Assembly (NCBI GenBank): GCA_031258265.1
Contig: JAIRNB010000128.1
Coordinates: forward strand, 1 to 12,621
Direction of reading: 5' to 3'
DNA: 12,621 nucleotides
Origin: Treponema sp.
GTDB taxonomy: Bacteria; Spirochaetota; Spirochaetia; Treponematales; Breznakiellaceae
Positions within the stretch are counted from its first letter, which is position 1. The number at the start of each line of letters is the position of its first letter. The notes under the pieces are model-generated. The model did not search any database, was not told where the DNA came from, and saw only the letters and a program-made list of their open reading frames with translations. This document shows positions 6,184 through 12,621 of this stretch, one piece after another. A program made the position numbers and the translations under genes.

Positions 6184-6900
6184 ATGACGGGAAAGCGGTT
6201 TTTGGCGTTAAGGTCTTTGCTTTTTGTCGCGGGCGGTGGAATTATTGTCCTTGCCTTTTTTCTCAACGGCGGCGGGAAAACTCTGGACCGAATCAACGGG
6301 TTTATGTGGGTATCCATCGCCCTTATGTACCTGGTGATATTCGTTCCGTTTTTCTTTTCCGCCATAAGAATTGGGAACTTTTCCGCCAAGATTCCCTCTC
6401 TTGTCATGGTCTGGGCGGGCGTGTTTGTCTATGTGCCCTTGTCAACAGCGGTAATAATCCTGCTTAAAACAGGGATACTAACCTTTCATGTTTCGGTAAT
6501 AATTCAGACGGTCTTAGTTTTCATTTTTGCCGTTAATATATACTTCGGTTATTTTGCGAATTTACATCTTCGTAATACGGCTTTAGAAGAGTCAAACCTG
6601 TACGCCTGCCTTACGGAAATAAAATCGAAGGCCGCGTCCCTGTCCCTGTTTCTTGCCCGCCTGCCTGCCCGGTATGAAGAAATTCAAAAGACCTTAAAGC
6701 GCAGCCTTGACGATATTAAATATATCACCCCTGTACAGAACGGATTGGGAAACGACGGGGAAAACCGGATCCTCGCCTCCCTTGAGCAGATAAGAACACG
6801 CTGCGAAACCATTGCCCAGGGGGGGACTCCCCCGGATTTTGAAACCAGGGTGGACGAACTGAAGGCCCTGGTAAACGAAAGGAAATTGCTGAGAAATTAG
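6184..6900 (+). CDS. Four-transmembrane protein with cytoplasmic helical tail
   Basis: I do not recognise this family. The 238-residue protein has four hydrophobic segments (about 8-27, 39-61, 70-94, 97-124) and a charged helical tail (about 125-238) rich in Glu, Lys and Arg. The tail probably lies in the cytoplasm by the positive-inside rule, given the basic residues at 60-69 and after 160. GGAGAAGCT precedes the ATG with good spacing, and the gap to the SPFH gene is only 37 bases, so the two are very likely cotranscribed. It could anchor the SPFH protein, much as membrane partners do for YdjI in Bacillus, but no sequence relation to those partners is evident by eye. Confidence 0.75.
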   Translation: MTGKRFLALRSLLFVAGGGIIVLAFFLNGGGKTLDRINGFMWVSIALMYLVIFVPFFFSAIRIGNFSAKIPSLVMVWAGVFVYVPLSTAVIILLKTGILTFHVSVIIQTVLVFIFAVNIYFGYFANLHLRNTALEESNLYACLTEIKSKAASLSLFLARLPARYEEIQKTLKRSLDDIKYITPVQNGLGNDGENRILASLEQIRTRCETIAQGGTPPDFETRVDELKALVNERKLLRN

Positions 6901-6960
6901 CCGCCGCGCGCCGGAAATGCTTCATCGTTGAACTATTGCGCCATGCTGGGATAGGGGCCG

Positions 6961-7069
6961 CCTGCCGGTGACTGACACCGCAGGGGGGTAGTGGAGTAGA
7001 CCGCAGGGACAAACCCGCAGGGTTTGACACGAGGACTACGGAACGAGGGGGGACCGCGTTAAAAAGAGT
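6961..7069. repeat. Inverted-repeat element between operon genes
   Basis: CCTGCCGGTGACT (6961-6973) is the complement of AGTCACTGGCAGG (7057-7069) at 12 of 13 positions. Nested inside are GTAGT (6988-6992) with ACTAC (7035-7039) and a perfect CAAACCC-GCA-GGGTTTG hairpin (7010-7026). It fills most of the 265-base gap between the four-TM gene and the 638-residue gene. No protein is encoded. It may be a small repeat element or a structured RNA that affects expression of the downstream genes. Confidence 0.55.
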
Positions 7070-7123
7070 CACTGGCAGGGGCTATACCCTTTAGCTTTTG
7101 AAACCCCTGTGTTCCCCCTTTTA

Positions 7124-7151
7124 ATTTATTAACTTTGATTTATTAACTTCG
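7124..7151 (+). repeat. 14-bp tandem direct repeat in AT-rich gap
   Basis: ATTTATTAACTTTG (7124-7137) is followed at once by ATTTATTAACTTCG (7138-7151), one mismatch. It is the most AT-rich spot between the genes and ends just before the SD of the next gene, so it could be a regulator site or contain an internal promoter. Confidence 0.5.
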
Positions 7152-7153
7152 AT

Positions 7154-7160
7154 AAGGAGA
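7154..7160 (+). promoter_or_regulatory. Ribosome binding site of the 638-residue gene
   Basis: AAGGAGA stands 5 bases before the ATG at 7166 and fixes this start. A strong independent site after a long gap suggests the gene is not merely coupled to the one before. Confidence 0.75.
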
Positions 7161-7165
7161 GTGTT

Positions 7166-9082
7166 ATGACGGGTAAAATTTTTCCCGATTCGGCCAATCT
7201 ATACCAGGACCAGGCGAAGATTCTTTTTAACTATTACCGGAAGGCGGCTGAAAAAATTGTCCAGGAAGAACTGGAGCTGGAAAAGGCTATTGAGGGGTGC
7301 AAGGCGGGGATCGAACAGAGCGGGAGGGATAAAACCAGGGGAATAATTATCACCGCTGTTTTCCCGGCCCTTGGTCTGCTGTTTTTTCTGTTGTCCATTT
7401 TCCTTTTGGAGTCGGAAACGGCGGCCCTGGTTTCCCTGTTCCTTGTCCTGGGCTGTATCTGGGGCCTTCTTACCCTGGTCAAGGCGAAAAAATCCAGGAT
7501 AGAAAACGAGAATAAGGCGCGGGCTTTTACGGAGGCCCACAAGGATATTCGCCGGGATTACCGGGTTAAAAAACTGGGGGTGGCTTATGTTCCTATTGCC
7601 ACCAGAATCCCTTTTGAAAACAAGAGTTTTATTGTGGACCATACCGGGTCGGTGGCGGACATGGAATTCAATATGTCGGTGGTGCATAAACCGGAGGAAC
7701 TGCTGCAGACTCTGCTTTCTCTGGAAAACAGCATCAAGGAAGCCCCTATAGTGGAGGAGGCTTCCGCCGTGGAGCAGGTTGATACATCGGATTATTCTAC
7801 CTCTATCCAGAATATTACCATGTACGATTATATGGGAAATATTGACCGCCAGATCCGCAATATCAAGTATCTCTTGGGTGACAATGATACTGTCAATCTT
7901 TCCATGCCGGTGGTGCTGCCGGAGGGCAGGACCGCGGAATTCCTAAAGGAGTACGCCGCCGCGGACCCCGGGGATAAGCCTGTGGTCCCCGTGTTTAACA
8001 TCGGCGGCTTCAAGGAAAAAATAGATACCTTCTATGCCTTAAACGACATGCGGAAATCATTTGAAAAAAAGACCAGCCAAAACCAGATTGAATATTATAA
8101 AAAACTGATCAAACGCCTGGCCGAGTCGGTACAGGTTTTGAGCAAGACAAAGATAGCCGGCGGGGCGGAGATTATCGAATATGGAAATATGATCCTCTCT
8201 GCCGTGTTAAAGTCCGCTTTTAACCAGTATTCCCCCGCCCTGGAGGCGGAGGAAATTGAACGAATCCGTTCCGCCAGTTTTGATTATCAGGATTCTGTTG
8301 ATGACTACAGCCCATTTAACCTTAAATCCAGCTCCAGGGTAAAGTACGATCTGTTTTCAGCGTCCTGGACTGCCGAGGATGGTTCCCGTACATCCATGCC
8401 CTTTGGCATGCACCAGGTACAGGAGGAAGTCCTGGCCCCGGTTATCCAAAATTTAATGGCGGAAAACCGTGTTGAACGGCTGCGAATTTACAACAACATA
8501 AAAGATCAAAAGATCAATTACCTTAACCAGTGGCACCAGGACACGGAGGATTTTTACGGCAGAAACAGGGCGGAGGCGGCGGATCTAATAAACCGGATGA
8601 GGGAAAGCTACGCCGATTATATCCGGTCCCTGAACACCTACCGGGCCCTGCAGGAAACACAAAAAGCCATGACCGAGACCCGTTCCCTGGACGCGGCGGA
8701 GGTTCAGGAACAGAATAAAAACGCCGAGATAATTGCCGGTTTTGAGGTCCAGGCGAACCAGTTTGGCCGGAAACAGGAAGAATTCAGCGATTATATTGAC
8801 CGGCTCAAGGAAGACATCGATCAAAAGGCGGCTCAATTCGGTTACATTCCCTATTATGAAGCTTCCCTGCGGGACGGGGAGTCCAGGGATTTCGCTAAAT
8901 CCACCGAAGCCCTGCAGGAATTGGAAGGCCGCCGCAGGAAGCTGCTTTCCATAAGCCCCTATGTGGCCAAATACGCGGAACTGCCCCCGGAACCCAGGGT
9001 GGAGCAGCGGATGTACGATGATCTGTCCATCGATTTGATGGAAAACCCGAAAGAAACGGATACCCCAGGGGAAGGGCTGTAA
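7166..9082 (+). CDS. Large two-TM coiled-coil protein, unknown family
   Basis: I do not recognise this 638-residue protein. A charged helical N-terminus (about 10-55) precedes two closely spaced transmembrane segments (about 59-81 and 85-106) that form a hairpin, so both termini lie on the same, probably cytoplasmic, side. A mixed region follows (about 135-300, with repeated references to loops such as VPIATRIPFENKSF and MPVVLPEGRTAEFL), then long charged helices (about 285-330 and 425-560) with coiled-coil character, and a tail ending in acidic residues. It is two bases away from the next gene and thus in one transcript with the paralogous pair. The layout suggests a membrane-anchored scaffold or tether; no catalytic motif is visible. 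Confidence 0.75.
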   Translation: MTGKIFPDSANLYQDQAKILFNYYRKAAEKIVQEELELEKAIEGCKAGIEQSGRDKTRGIIITAVFPALGLLFFLLSIFLLESETAALVSLFLVLGCIWGLLTLVKAKKSRIENENKARAFTEAHKDIRRDYRVKKLGVAYVPIATRIPFENKSFIVDHTGSVADMEFNMSVVHKPEELLQTLLSLENSIKEAPIVEEASAVEQVDTSDYSTSIQNITMYDYMGNIDRQIRNIKYLLGDNDTVNLSMPVVLPEGRTAEFLKEYAAADPGDKPVVPVFNIGGFKEKIDTFYALNDMRKSFEKKTSQNQIEYYKKLIKRLAESVQVLSKTKIAGGAEIIEYGNMILSAVLKSAFNQYSPALEAEEIERIRSASFDYQDSVDDYSPFNLKSSSRVKYDLFSASWTAEDGSRTSMPFGMHQVQEEVLAPVIQNLMAENRVERLRIYNNIKDQKINYLNQWHQDTEDFYGRNRAEAADLINRMRESYADYIRSLNTYRALQETQKAMTETRSLDAAEVQEQNKNAEIIAGFEVQANQFGRKQEEFSDYIDRLKEDIDQKAAQFGYIPYYEASLRDGESRDFAKSTEALQELEGRRRKLLSISPYVAKYAELPPEPRVEQRMYDDLSIDLMENPKETDTPGEGL

Positions 9083-9084
9083 AC

Positions 9085-10032
9085 ATGGCTAACCTTCATT
9101 TTACCGTTGATACCACCCCCATGGCTCAGTCGGTCGATTCTGTGAGGGGTCATGTCAACGGCGTAACCACTGCGGTAACCGCTATGGAAGCGGCGGTTAT
9201 CGCCACGGAACGGGAGTCGGCGCGGACAATTTGCGAGAATGTGGACCGGGGCTTTTATTTTTTAATTAAGTCCCAGATCAGCCAAAAGCTGGTGGCCGCC
9301 CAAACGGAAATGTCCGCCAGGGCCCTGATCCTGGTCCAACTGGGCAAGGCCCTGGATAACATCAAACGCCAGATGGAACAGGATTACTTTATGATCTCCC
9401 GCCGTTACGCAAAGCTTTTCCAGTCTCTGAACAAAAGCTTGGAAACACGGGTCCGGGAACTGGACCGTCCCGCCATGCAGCTTGCGGAGATTAAGAAAAG
9501 TATCGTTTTTGACAAGTATAAGGATAACGGTACCGCGATAATCTGCATGCCGGAGGACCTGAATACGGCGGCCGGAACCGCCCTGGGCGGGAGACTCAAG
9601 AGGAAAACCAAGGCGGCCCTGGAAGCCCTTTCCGGCCAGATAAATGAAAGCGCTTCCTATGGGGAAAAATTGGGCAGCATCCTGCTGGATAAAGAACAGG
9701 ATTTCCGGGATGATCAAAAACCGGCAAGGATGGACAGCTATCTGCCCGTAATTTTTTCATCGGTGGAAAGCGGCTTTCAGCGGCATGAGTACATCGATAA
9801 TGTTTATACCGCGCAAAGGGAAGAACTTGCAAATACCGCTCCCATGGCCGCGGAAATCGGCAATGTCCAGGAACGGCTTAACTGGGTTCCCGCCGGGGAT
9901 GATGAAAAATCAATTCTCAGGAAGGAAGTGGCGGCCCTTGGCGAGAAAGAAGCCCTGGACCAGCGGGTAGCCGCCGAGGTCCTGCGGCTCTTTGACGCGG
10001 ACACCTGGCAGACCCTAAAGGAAATCCCATGA
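9085..10032 (+). CDS. Helical protein A, paralogue of the next gene
   Basis: An unrecognised 315-residue soluble protein with no signal peptide or membrane segment. A short beta-like start (LHFTVDTT) leads into long helices. It is clearly homologous to the next protein: MEQDYFMISRRYAKLF (97-112) matches METDYNRISSRYAALF, NTAAG (160-164) recurs as NTAAG (186-190), YLPVIF (219-224) as YVPVIW, and EKSILRKEVAALGE (275-288 region) as EKNILDKEIAALSE. The start ATG lies 2 bases after the preceding stop with AGGGGAAGGG ahead of it. Its stop overlaps the next start as ATGA. The two paralogues probably assemble together; that is inference from pairing and coupling. Confidence 0.75.
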   Translation: MANLHFTVDTTPMAQSVDSVRGHVNGVTTAVTAMEAAVIATERESARTICENVDRGFYFLIKSQISQKLVAAQTEMSARALILVQLGKALDNIKRQMEQDYFMISRRYAKLFQSLNKSLETRVRELDRPAMQLAEIKKSIVFDKYKDNGTAIICMPEDLNTAAGTALGGRLKRKTKAALEALSGQINESASYGEKLGSILLDKEQDFRDDQKPARMDSYLPVIFSSVESGFQRHEYIDNVYTAQREELANTAPMAAEIGNVQERLNWVPAGDDEKSILRKEVAALGEKEALDQRVAAEVLRLFDADTWQTLKEIP

Positions 10033-11096
10033 GTTATACCCAGCATTTCCATGATTCGATAAGTGTCCATGGTTCCAAGAGCGTCTCTTACCCCAAGAGT
10101 GAAAGCGGCGGTACAATGATGGTCTCGTACAGCGAAACCGTACCCCTTAACATTACCGTCGATGTGGAGACCGCCCCCTTTGATGACAGTGTTTCCGGCT
10201 GTAACGGCTCTATTGACGTTTTAACCGGATCGGTGGCTGCCTTGAACGGGGCTCAAATTGCCGCCATACAGGAAACCGCCGAAAAAGTATCCCGGTCATT
10301 GATCGACGGCTTCTTTGGCGTCATCAATACGGAGCTGTCCCAGCAGTTACAGGCCCTGGACAGCGCCGTACAAGCCGGCGCCGGCTTAATTGCGGAACAG
10401 GGAAAGGCGGTATCCGCCCAAAAACGGGTCATGGAAACGGATTATAACCGGATCAGTTCCCGCTATGCCGCCCTGTTCCGGGACCTTGATGAAGAGTGCC
10501 ACAAGCGGATCTACGCCCTGGATAAACACTCCTTCAACCTTGCGCAGAATGTTCAAAAGAAGCTCCTCCTGGAAACGGGTATGAATACGGCCGCGGGAAA
10601 TGTGCTGGGTATACAGGAAGAGTCCTCCTCAAAACTAATGTTGTCGGCCTCACGGCTTAAGCGCCTGGCCCGCGATGTGCTTGATGTCCTCCGCGGTTAT
10701 GTGGGGCAGGAAACGGCTATTGCCTCCAAGATCGATTCTTTTATGCTTGATGAAAAAATTGACGGGAAAGAGACCGAATATGTACCGGTTATCTGGGTGG
10801 AGCAGGACGATCTTGGGGAAAACGGCCCGGATAGAAACTGCTATGTTTCCGGTTCAATGCCGGAAAATAAAAAATATCTTATTGCCCAATCTGTTGAGCG
10901 CCGTTTTATATCCGAAACCGGATGGCGCGCCGCGGGGGAGGCCGAAAAAAATATTTTGGATAAAGAAATCGCGGCCCTTTCCGAATCGGTTTTTGCCGGG
11001 GCCCCGGACGAAAAGGACCTGCGGGTCTATGACAAAATAATAGAACTTTGGCGGAACAGCGGGCTTGAGCTTTTTCAGGATAATAGAGTTGTTTAA
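10029..11096 (+). CDS. Helical protein B, paralogue of the preceding gene
   Basis: An unrecognised 355-residue protein homologous over about residues 40-320 to the preceding one. It has a distinct polar Ser/Gly/His-rich extension of about 38 residues (SYTQHFHDSISVHGSK...) before the shared beta-like start (PLNITVDVE). Conserved with protein A are METDYNRISSRYAALF (135-150), NTAAG (186-190), YVPVIW (251-256) and EKNILDKEIAALSE (306-319). It carries an insertion around 257-285 that A lacks. There is no signal peptide or transmembrane helix. The ATG overlaps the stop of A by four bases. The stop codon lies inside the arm of a terminator hairpin, marking the end of the operon. Confidence 0.75.
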   Translation: MSYTQHFHDSISVHGSKSVSYPKSESGGTMMVSYSETVPLNITVDVETAPFDDSVSGCNGSIDVLTGSVAALNGAQIAAIQETAEKVSRSLIDGFFGVINTELSQQLQALDSAVQAGAGLIAEQGKAVSAQKRVMETDYNRISSRYAALFRDLDEECHKRIYALDKHSFNLAQNVQKKLLLETGMNTAAGNVLGIQEESSSKLMLSASRLKRLARDVLDVLRGYVGQETAIASKIDSFMLDEKIDGKETEYVPVIWVEQDDLGENGPDRNCYVSGSMPENKKYLIAQSVERRFISETGWRAAGEAEKNILDKEIAALSESVFAGAPDEKDLRVYDKIIELWRNSGLELFQDNRVV

Positions 11097-11117
11097 AAAC
11101 TTCAGTTTTTAAACAAC
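11088..11117 (+). terminator. Perfect hairpin overlapping the operon's last stop codon
   Basis: The arm GTTGTTTAAAAACT (11088-11101) is perfectly complementary to AGTTTTTAAACAAC, giving 13 bp and a TTCA tip. The TAA stop (11094-11096) is within the left arm. No T-run follows, so it may cooperate with the next hairpin. Confidence 0.5.
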
Positions 11118-11134
11118 AACCGCTTAAAAACAAC

Positions 11135-11170
11135 AAAAAACGCGGATTTTGTTAGAAATCTGCGTTTTTT
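11135..11170. terminator. Rho-independent terminator of the SPFH operon, bidirectional
   Basis: AAAAAACGC-G-GATTT (11135-11149) pairs with AAATC-T-GCGTTTTTT (11156-11170) with one mismatch. The A-run before and T-run after allow termination in both directions. Confidence 0.75.
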
Positions 11171-11183
11171 GTAAGACTTGTAA

Positions 11184-11200
11184 GCCAAGCTTCGCTTGGC
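11184..11200. repeat. Small hairpin
   Basis: GCCAAGC (11184-11190) pairs perfectly with GCTTGGC (11194-11200) around TTC. From here to about 11355 I see no gene, cas remnant or CRISPR repeat, only mildly AT-rich sequence that may hold the cas promoter. Confidence 0.45.
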
Positions 11201-11355
11201 AAAGGACCAACCGGGTTCTTGAACAAGTCCAATGTTGACTGCGGGAGCTCTTAAAAACACCGGTTAATACTAATTCGCCCTTAAAGGTATCTGTTCCGTT
11301 TATTCGAGAATCTGGTTTAATACCGCAGAGTTCTGCTCCACGGAGGCTCATTGCC

Positions 11356-11456
11356 GGGGGTTTGGGGGTGCCCCCCGGAGAAGGGGGTACGGCGCAACGA
11401 TCCTCAGCCCTGCTGGGGCGTGCGCCGTAGGGGGAAGGCTTTCCCCCTCATGGATA
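11356..11456. repeat. Palindromic repeat element, second copy, inverted
   Basis: It contains a strong stem, TACGGCGCA with TGCGCCGTA at its ends (about 11388-11430), an inner CCTCAGC/GCTGGGG stem, and a GGGGGAA/TTCCCCC hairpin at its right end. Read on the minus strand it starts CATGAGGGGGAAAGCC and ends in runs like GGCACCCCCAAACCCCC, the same order as in 2507-2645. It sits just upstream of cas4, ending a few bases before its SD. Ends are approximate. Confidence 0.5.
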
Positions 11457-11472
11457 AAGAGAAGGAGCCGGG

Positions 11473-12150
11473 ATGTATGACGAAGATGATCTGATCCCTG
11501 TTTCCGCGCTGCAACATGTGTCTTTTTGTGCTCGGCAGTATGCGTTAATACATTTGGAACAGGCTTGGGAAGAGAATCGTTTTACCGCGGAGGGCAGGGT
11601 CCTCCATGATCGGGTTCATGTGGAACACCATGAGGCGCGGCGCTTTTTCAGGCAGGAATACGATATGGCAGTACGGTCGTTGAACTGGGGCCTTACCGGA
11701 AAGTGTGACCTGGTGGAAATATGGTATTCGGAAAGCAAGAATATAAAAAAAGTTTCACCCGTTGAATTCAAACGGGGGCGGGAAAAAGAAAGCGACGTGG
11801 ACCGTGTTCAATTATGCGCGCAGGTTTTGTGTCTGGAAGAAATGTTTGGTCTACCTATTGAAGCAGGGCAGTTATACTATTTGCAGGAACATCGCCGAAA
11901 AGATGTGTGTATTGACAAAGCACTTCGGGAGGAAACCGCCGCGCTACTCGAACAGATACGAGTCATTCAGGACGTCGGGGTAACACCCGGGGCAGAATAT
12001 GAAAAACGGAAATGTGATAGGTGTTCTCTGGCTGATATATGTATGCCTAAAAGTACCGGTGCGAAAAACAAGCAAGTATACCGGTTTATTCAAACTCAAC
12101 TTCAGCTTGCAAGAAAAGCCTGTGAAACTGAAGAAAATCATGCTGGATAA
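11473..12150 (+). CDS. cas4: CRISPR-associated exonuclease Cas4 (type I-C-like)
   Basis: Cas4 trims prespacers and helps choose PAM-proximal ends before Cas1-Cas2 integration. The 225 residues carry the RecB-type nuclease core: GKCDLVE (Asp79), PVEFKRG (Glu98, Lys100) and a following Gln113 helix. The iron-sulfur cluster cysteines are Cys19 (FCARQYAL) and Cys181, Cys184, Cys190 (CDRCSLADIC). All key residues are present, so it should be active. GAAGGAG lies 5 bases before the ATG. It is followed by cas1 after 44 bases. Unlike the usual type I-C order, no cas7 or other interference gene precedes it. Base composition looks lower in GC than the preceding operon, in line with horizontal transfer. 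Confidence 0.93.
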   Translation: MYDEDDLIPVSALQHVSFCARQYALIHLEQAWEENRFTAEGRVLHDRVHVEHHEARRFFRQEYDMAVRSLNWGLTGKCDLVEIWYSESKNIKKVSPVEFKRGREKESDVDRVQLCAQVLCLEEMFGLPIEAGQLYYLQEHRRKDVCIDKALREETAALLEQIRVIQDVGVTPGAEYEKRKCDRCSLADICMPKSTGAKNKQVYRFIQTQLQLARKACETEENHAG

Positions 12151-12194
12151 GCAGGAACAACAGAAATACTTTCTGTGTAACCGGGGAGATGGAG

Positions 12195-12621
12195 ATGCGG
12201 AAACTGCTTAATACTCTGTATGTGAGTTCTCAGGGATCGTATCTTCACCGGGAAGGGGACACGGTGTTGGTGGAAAAAGATAAACAGCGGCTTTTACAAA
12301 TTCCTATTCATACCATCGGCGGTATCGTATGTTTTGGGAATGTTCTGTGTTCTCCCTTTTTATTGGGATTCTGCGCCGAACGGGATGTGGCGGTCTCGTT
12401 CTTGAGTGAATATGGACATTTTCTTGCATCAATACGGGGACCTGTTAGTGGAAATGTACTTTTGAGGAGGCGGCAGTACCGGATGGCTGATGATGATAGG
12501 GAGCTGTGTTCAATAGCGGCGAATGTGGTAAGCGGGAAACTGGCGAATTGCCGCATTGTGATGAACCGGACTGTCCGCGATCATGCCGCCAAGGTCGATG
12601 TAGATGCTTTAAAGGGGGCGT
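12195..12621 (+). CDS. cas1: CRISPR integrase Cas1, 5' part (type I-C-like), cut by window end
   Basis: The reading frame is open from the ATG at 12195 to the window end (142 codons), so the gene continues outside. Its start MRKLLNTLYVSSQGSYLHRE, then QIPIHTIGGIVCFGNVLCSP and DVAVSFLSEYGHFLASIRGP, is typical of type I-C Cas1, including the beta-sandwich N-terminal domain and the start of the helical domain. The catalytic Glu, His and Asp lie further on and cannot be checked. GGGGAGA stands 5 bases ahead of the ATG. Together with Cas2, expected next, it would integrate spacers into a CRISPR array; neither Cas2 nor an array is in the window. Confidence 0.93.
   Translation, partial: MRKLLNTLYVSSQGSYLHREGDTVLVEKDKQRLLQIPIHTIGGIVCFGNVLCSPFLLGFCAERDVAVSFLSEYGHFLASIRGPVSGNVLLRRRQYRMADDDRELCSIAANVVSGKLANCRIVMNRTVRDHAAKVDVDALKGA

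Noticed and set aside
6961..7069. tRNA or retron-like RNA in the operon gap.
   Set aside because: No T-loop/anticodon pattern and no reverse transcriptase nearby; only the nested inverted repeats are supported.
11124..11351. Minus-strand reading frame of 75 codons between the SPFH operon and cas4.
   Set aside because: It runs into the bidirectional terminator, has no recognisable domain, and no good SD was seen.
11171..11472. Possible CRISPR array or leader upstream of cas4.
   Set aside because: No direct repeats at regular spacing are present; the repeats there are palindromic hairpins of another family.

Overview
The window comes from a bacterium of moderately high GC whose genes carry clear Shine-Dalgarno sites and whose gaps hold many GC-rich palindromic repeats. 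The combination of gene content and repeat style reminds me of a host-associated spirochaete such as a termite-gut Treponema. That is an impression and not a proof, because no rRNA or marker gene is present.

Layout. (1) 1-309 holds no convincing gene; it contains a large imperfect palindrome (65-297) resembling a miniature mobile element. (2) 310-1302 (-) is a TIM-barrel sugar phosphate isomerase/epimerase-like enzyme with a strong SD and a long hairpin-rich upstream region (1303-1634). (3) 1718-4688 (+) is a housekeeping-like operon behind a good sigma70-type promoter: a TatD-family metal hydrolase, a DUF4349 lipoprotein and a DusB-like tRNA-dihydrouridine synthase. Two of its genes carry apparent in-frame insertions containing palindromes. 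(4) 4971-11096 (+) is the most unusual part: five co-directional genes encoding an SPFH-like protein with three C-terminal zinc ribbons, a four-TM protein, a large two-TM coiled-coil protein, and two adjacent helical proteins that are paralogues of each other. The last three genes are tightly coupled, and a strong terminator closes the unit. The nearest precedent I can name is the Bacillus pspA-ydjGHI membrane-stress operon, which also has a YdjI (SPFH/virion-core-like) protein beside membrane partners; no PspA is visible here. (5) 11171-11472 is non-coding with repeats. (6) 11473 to the right edge is cas4 followed by cas1 (type I-C-like, cut off by the window), with no interference genes upstream of cas4.

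How the genes may work together. The SPFH cluster looks like a membrane-associated complex: two membrane proteins, a scaffold of the SPFH type, and two soluble helical paralogues that could pair. Its function cannot be read from sequence. The cas genes form a CRISPR spacer-acquisition module and look somewhat lower in GC than their neighbours. Several repeat types (hairpins with a CTTCAG apex, a CATAAGGGGG-type element in two orientations, large inverted repeats) are scattered through gaps and in one case inside a coding sequence.
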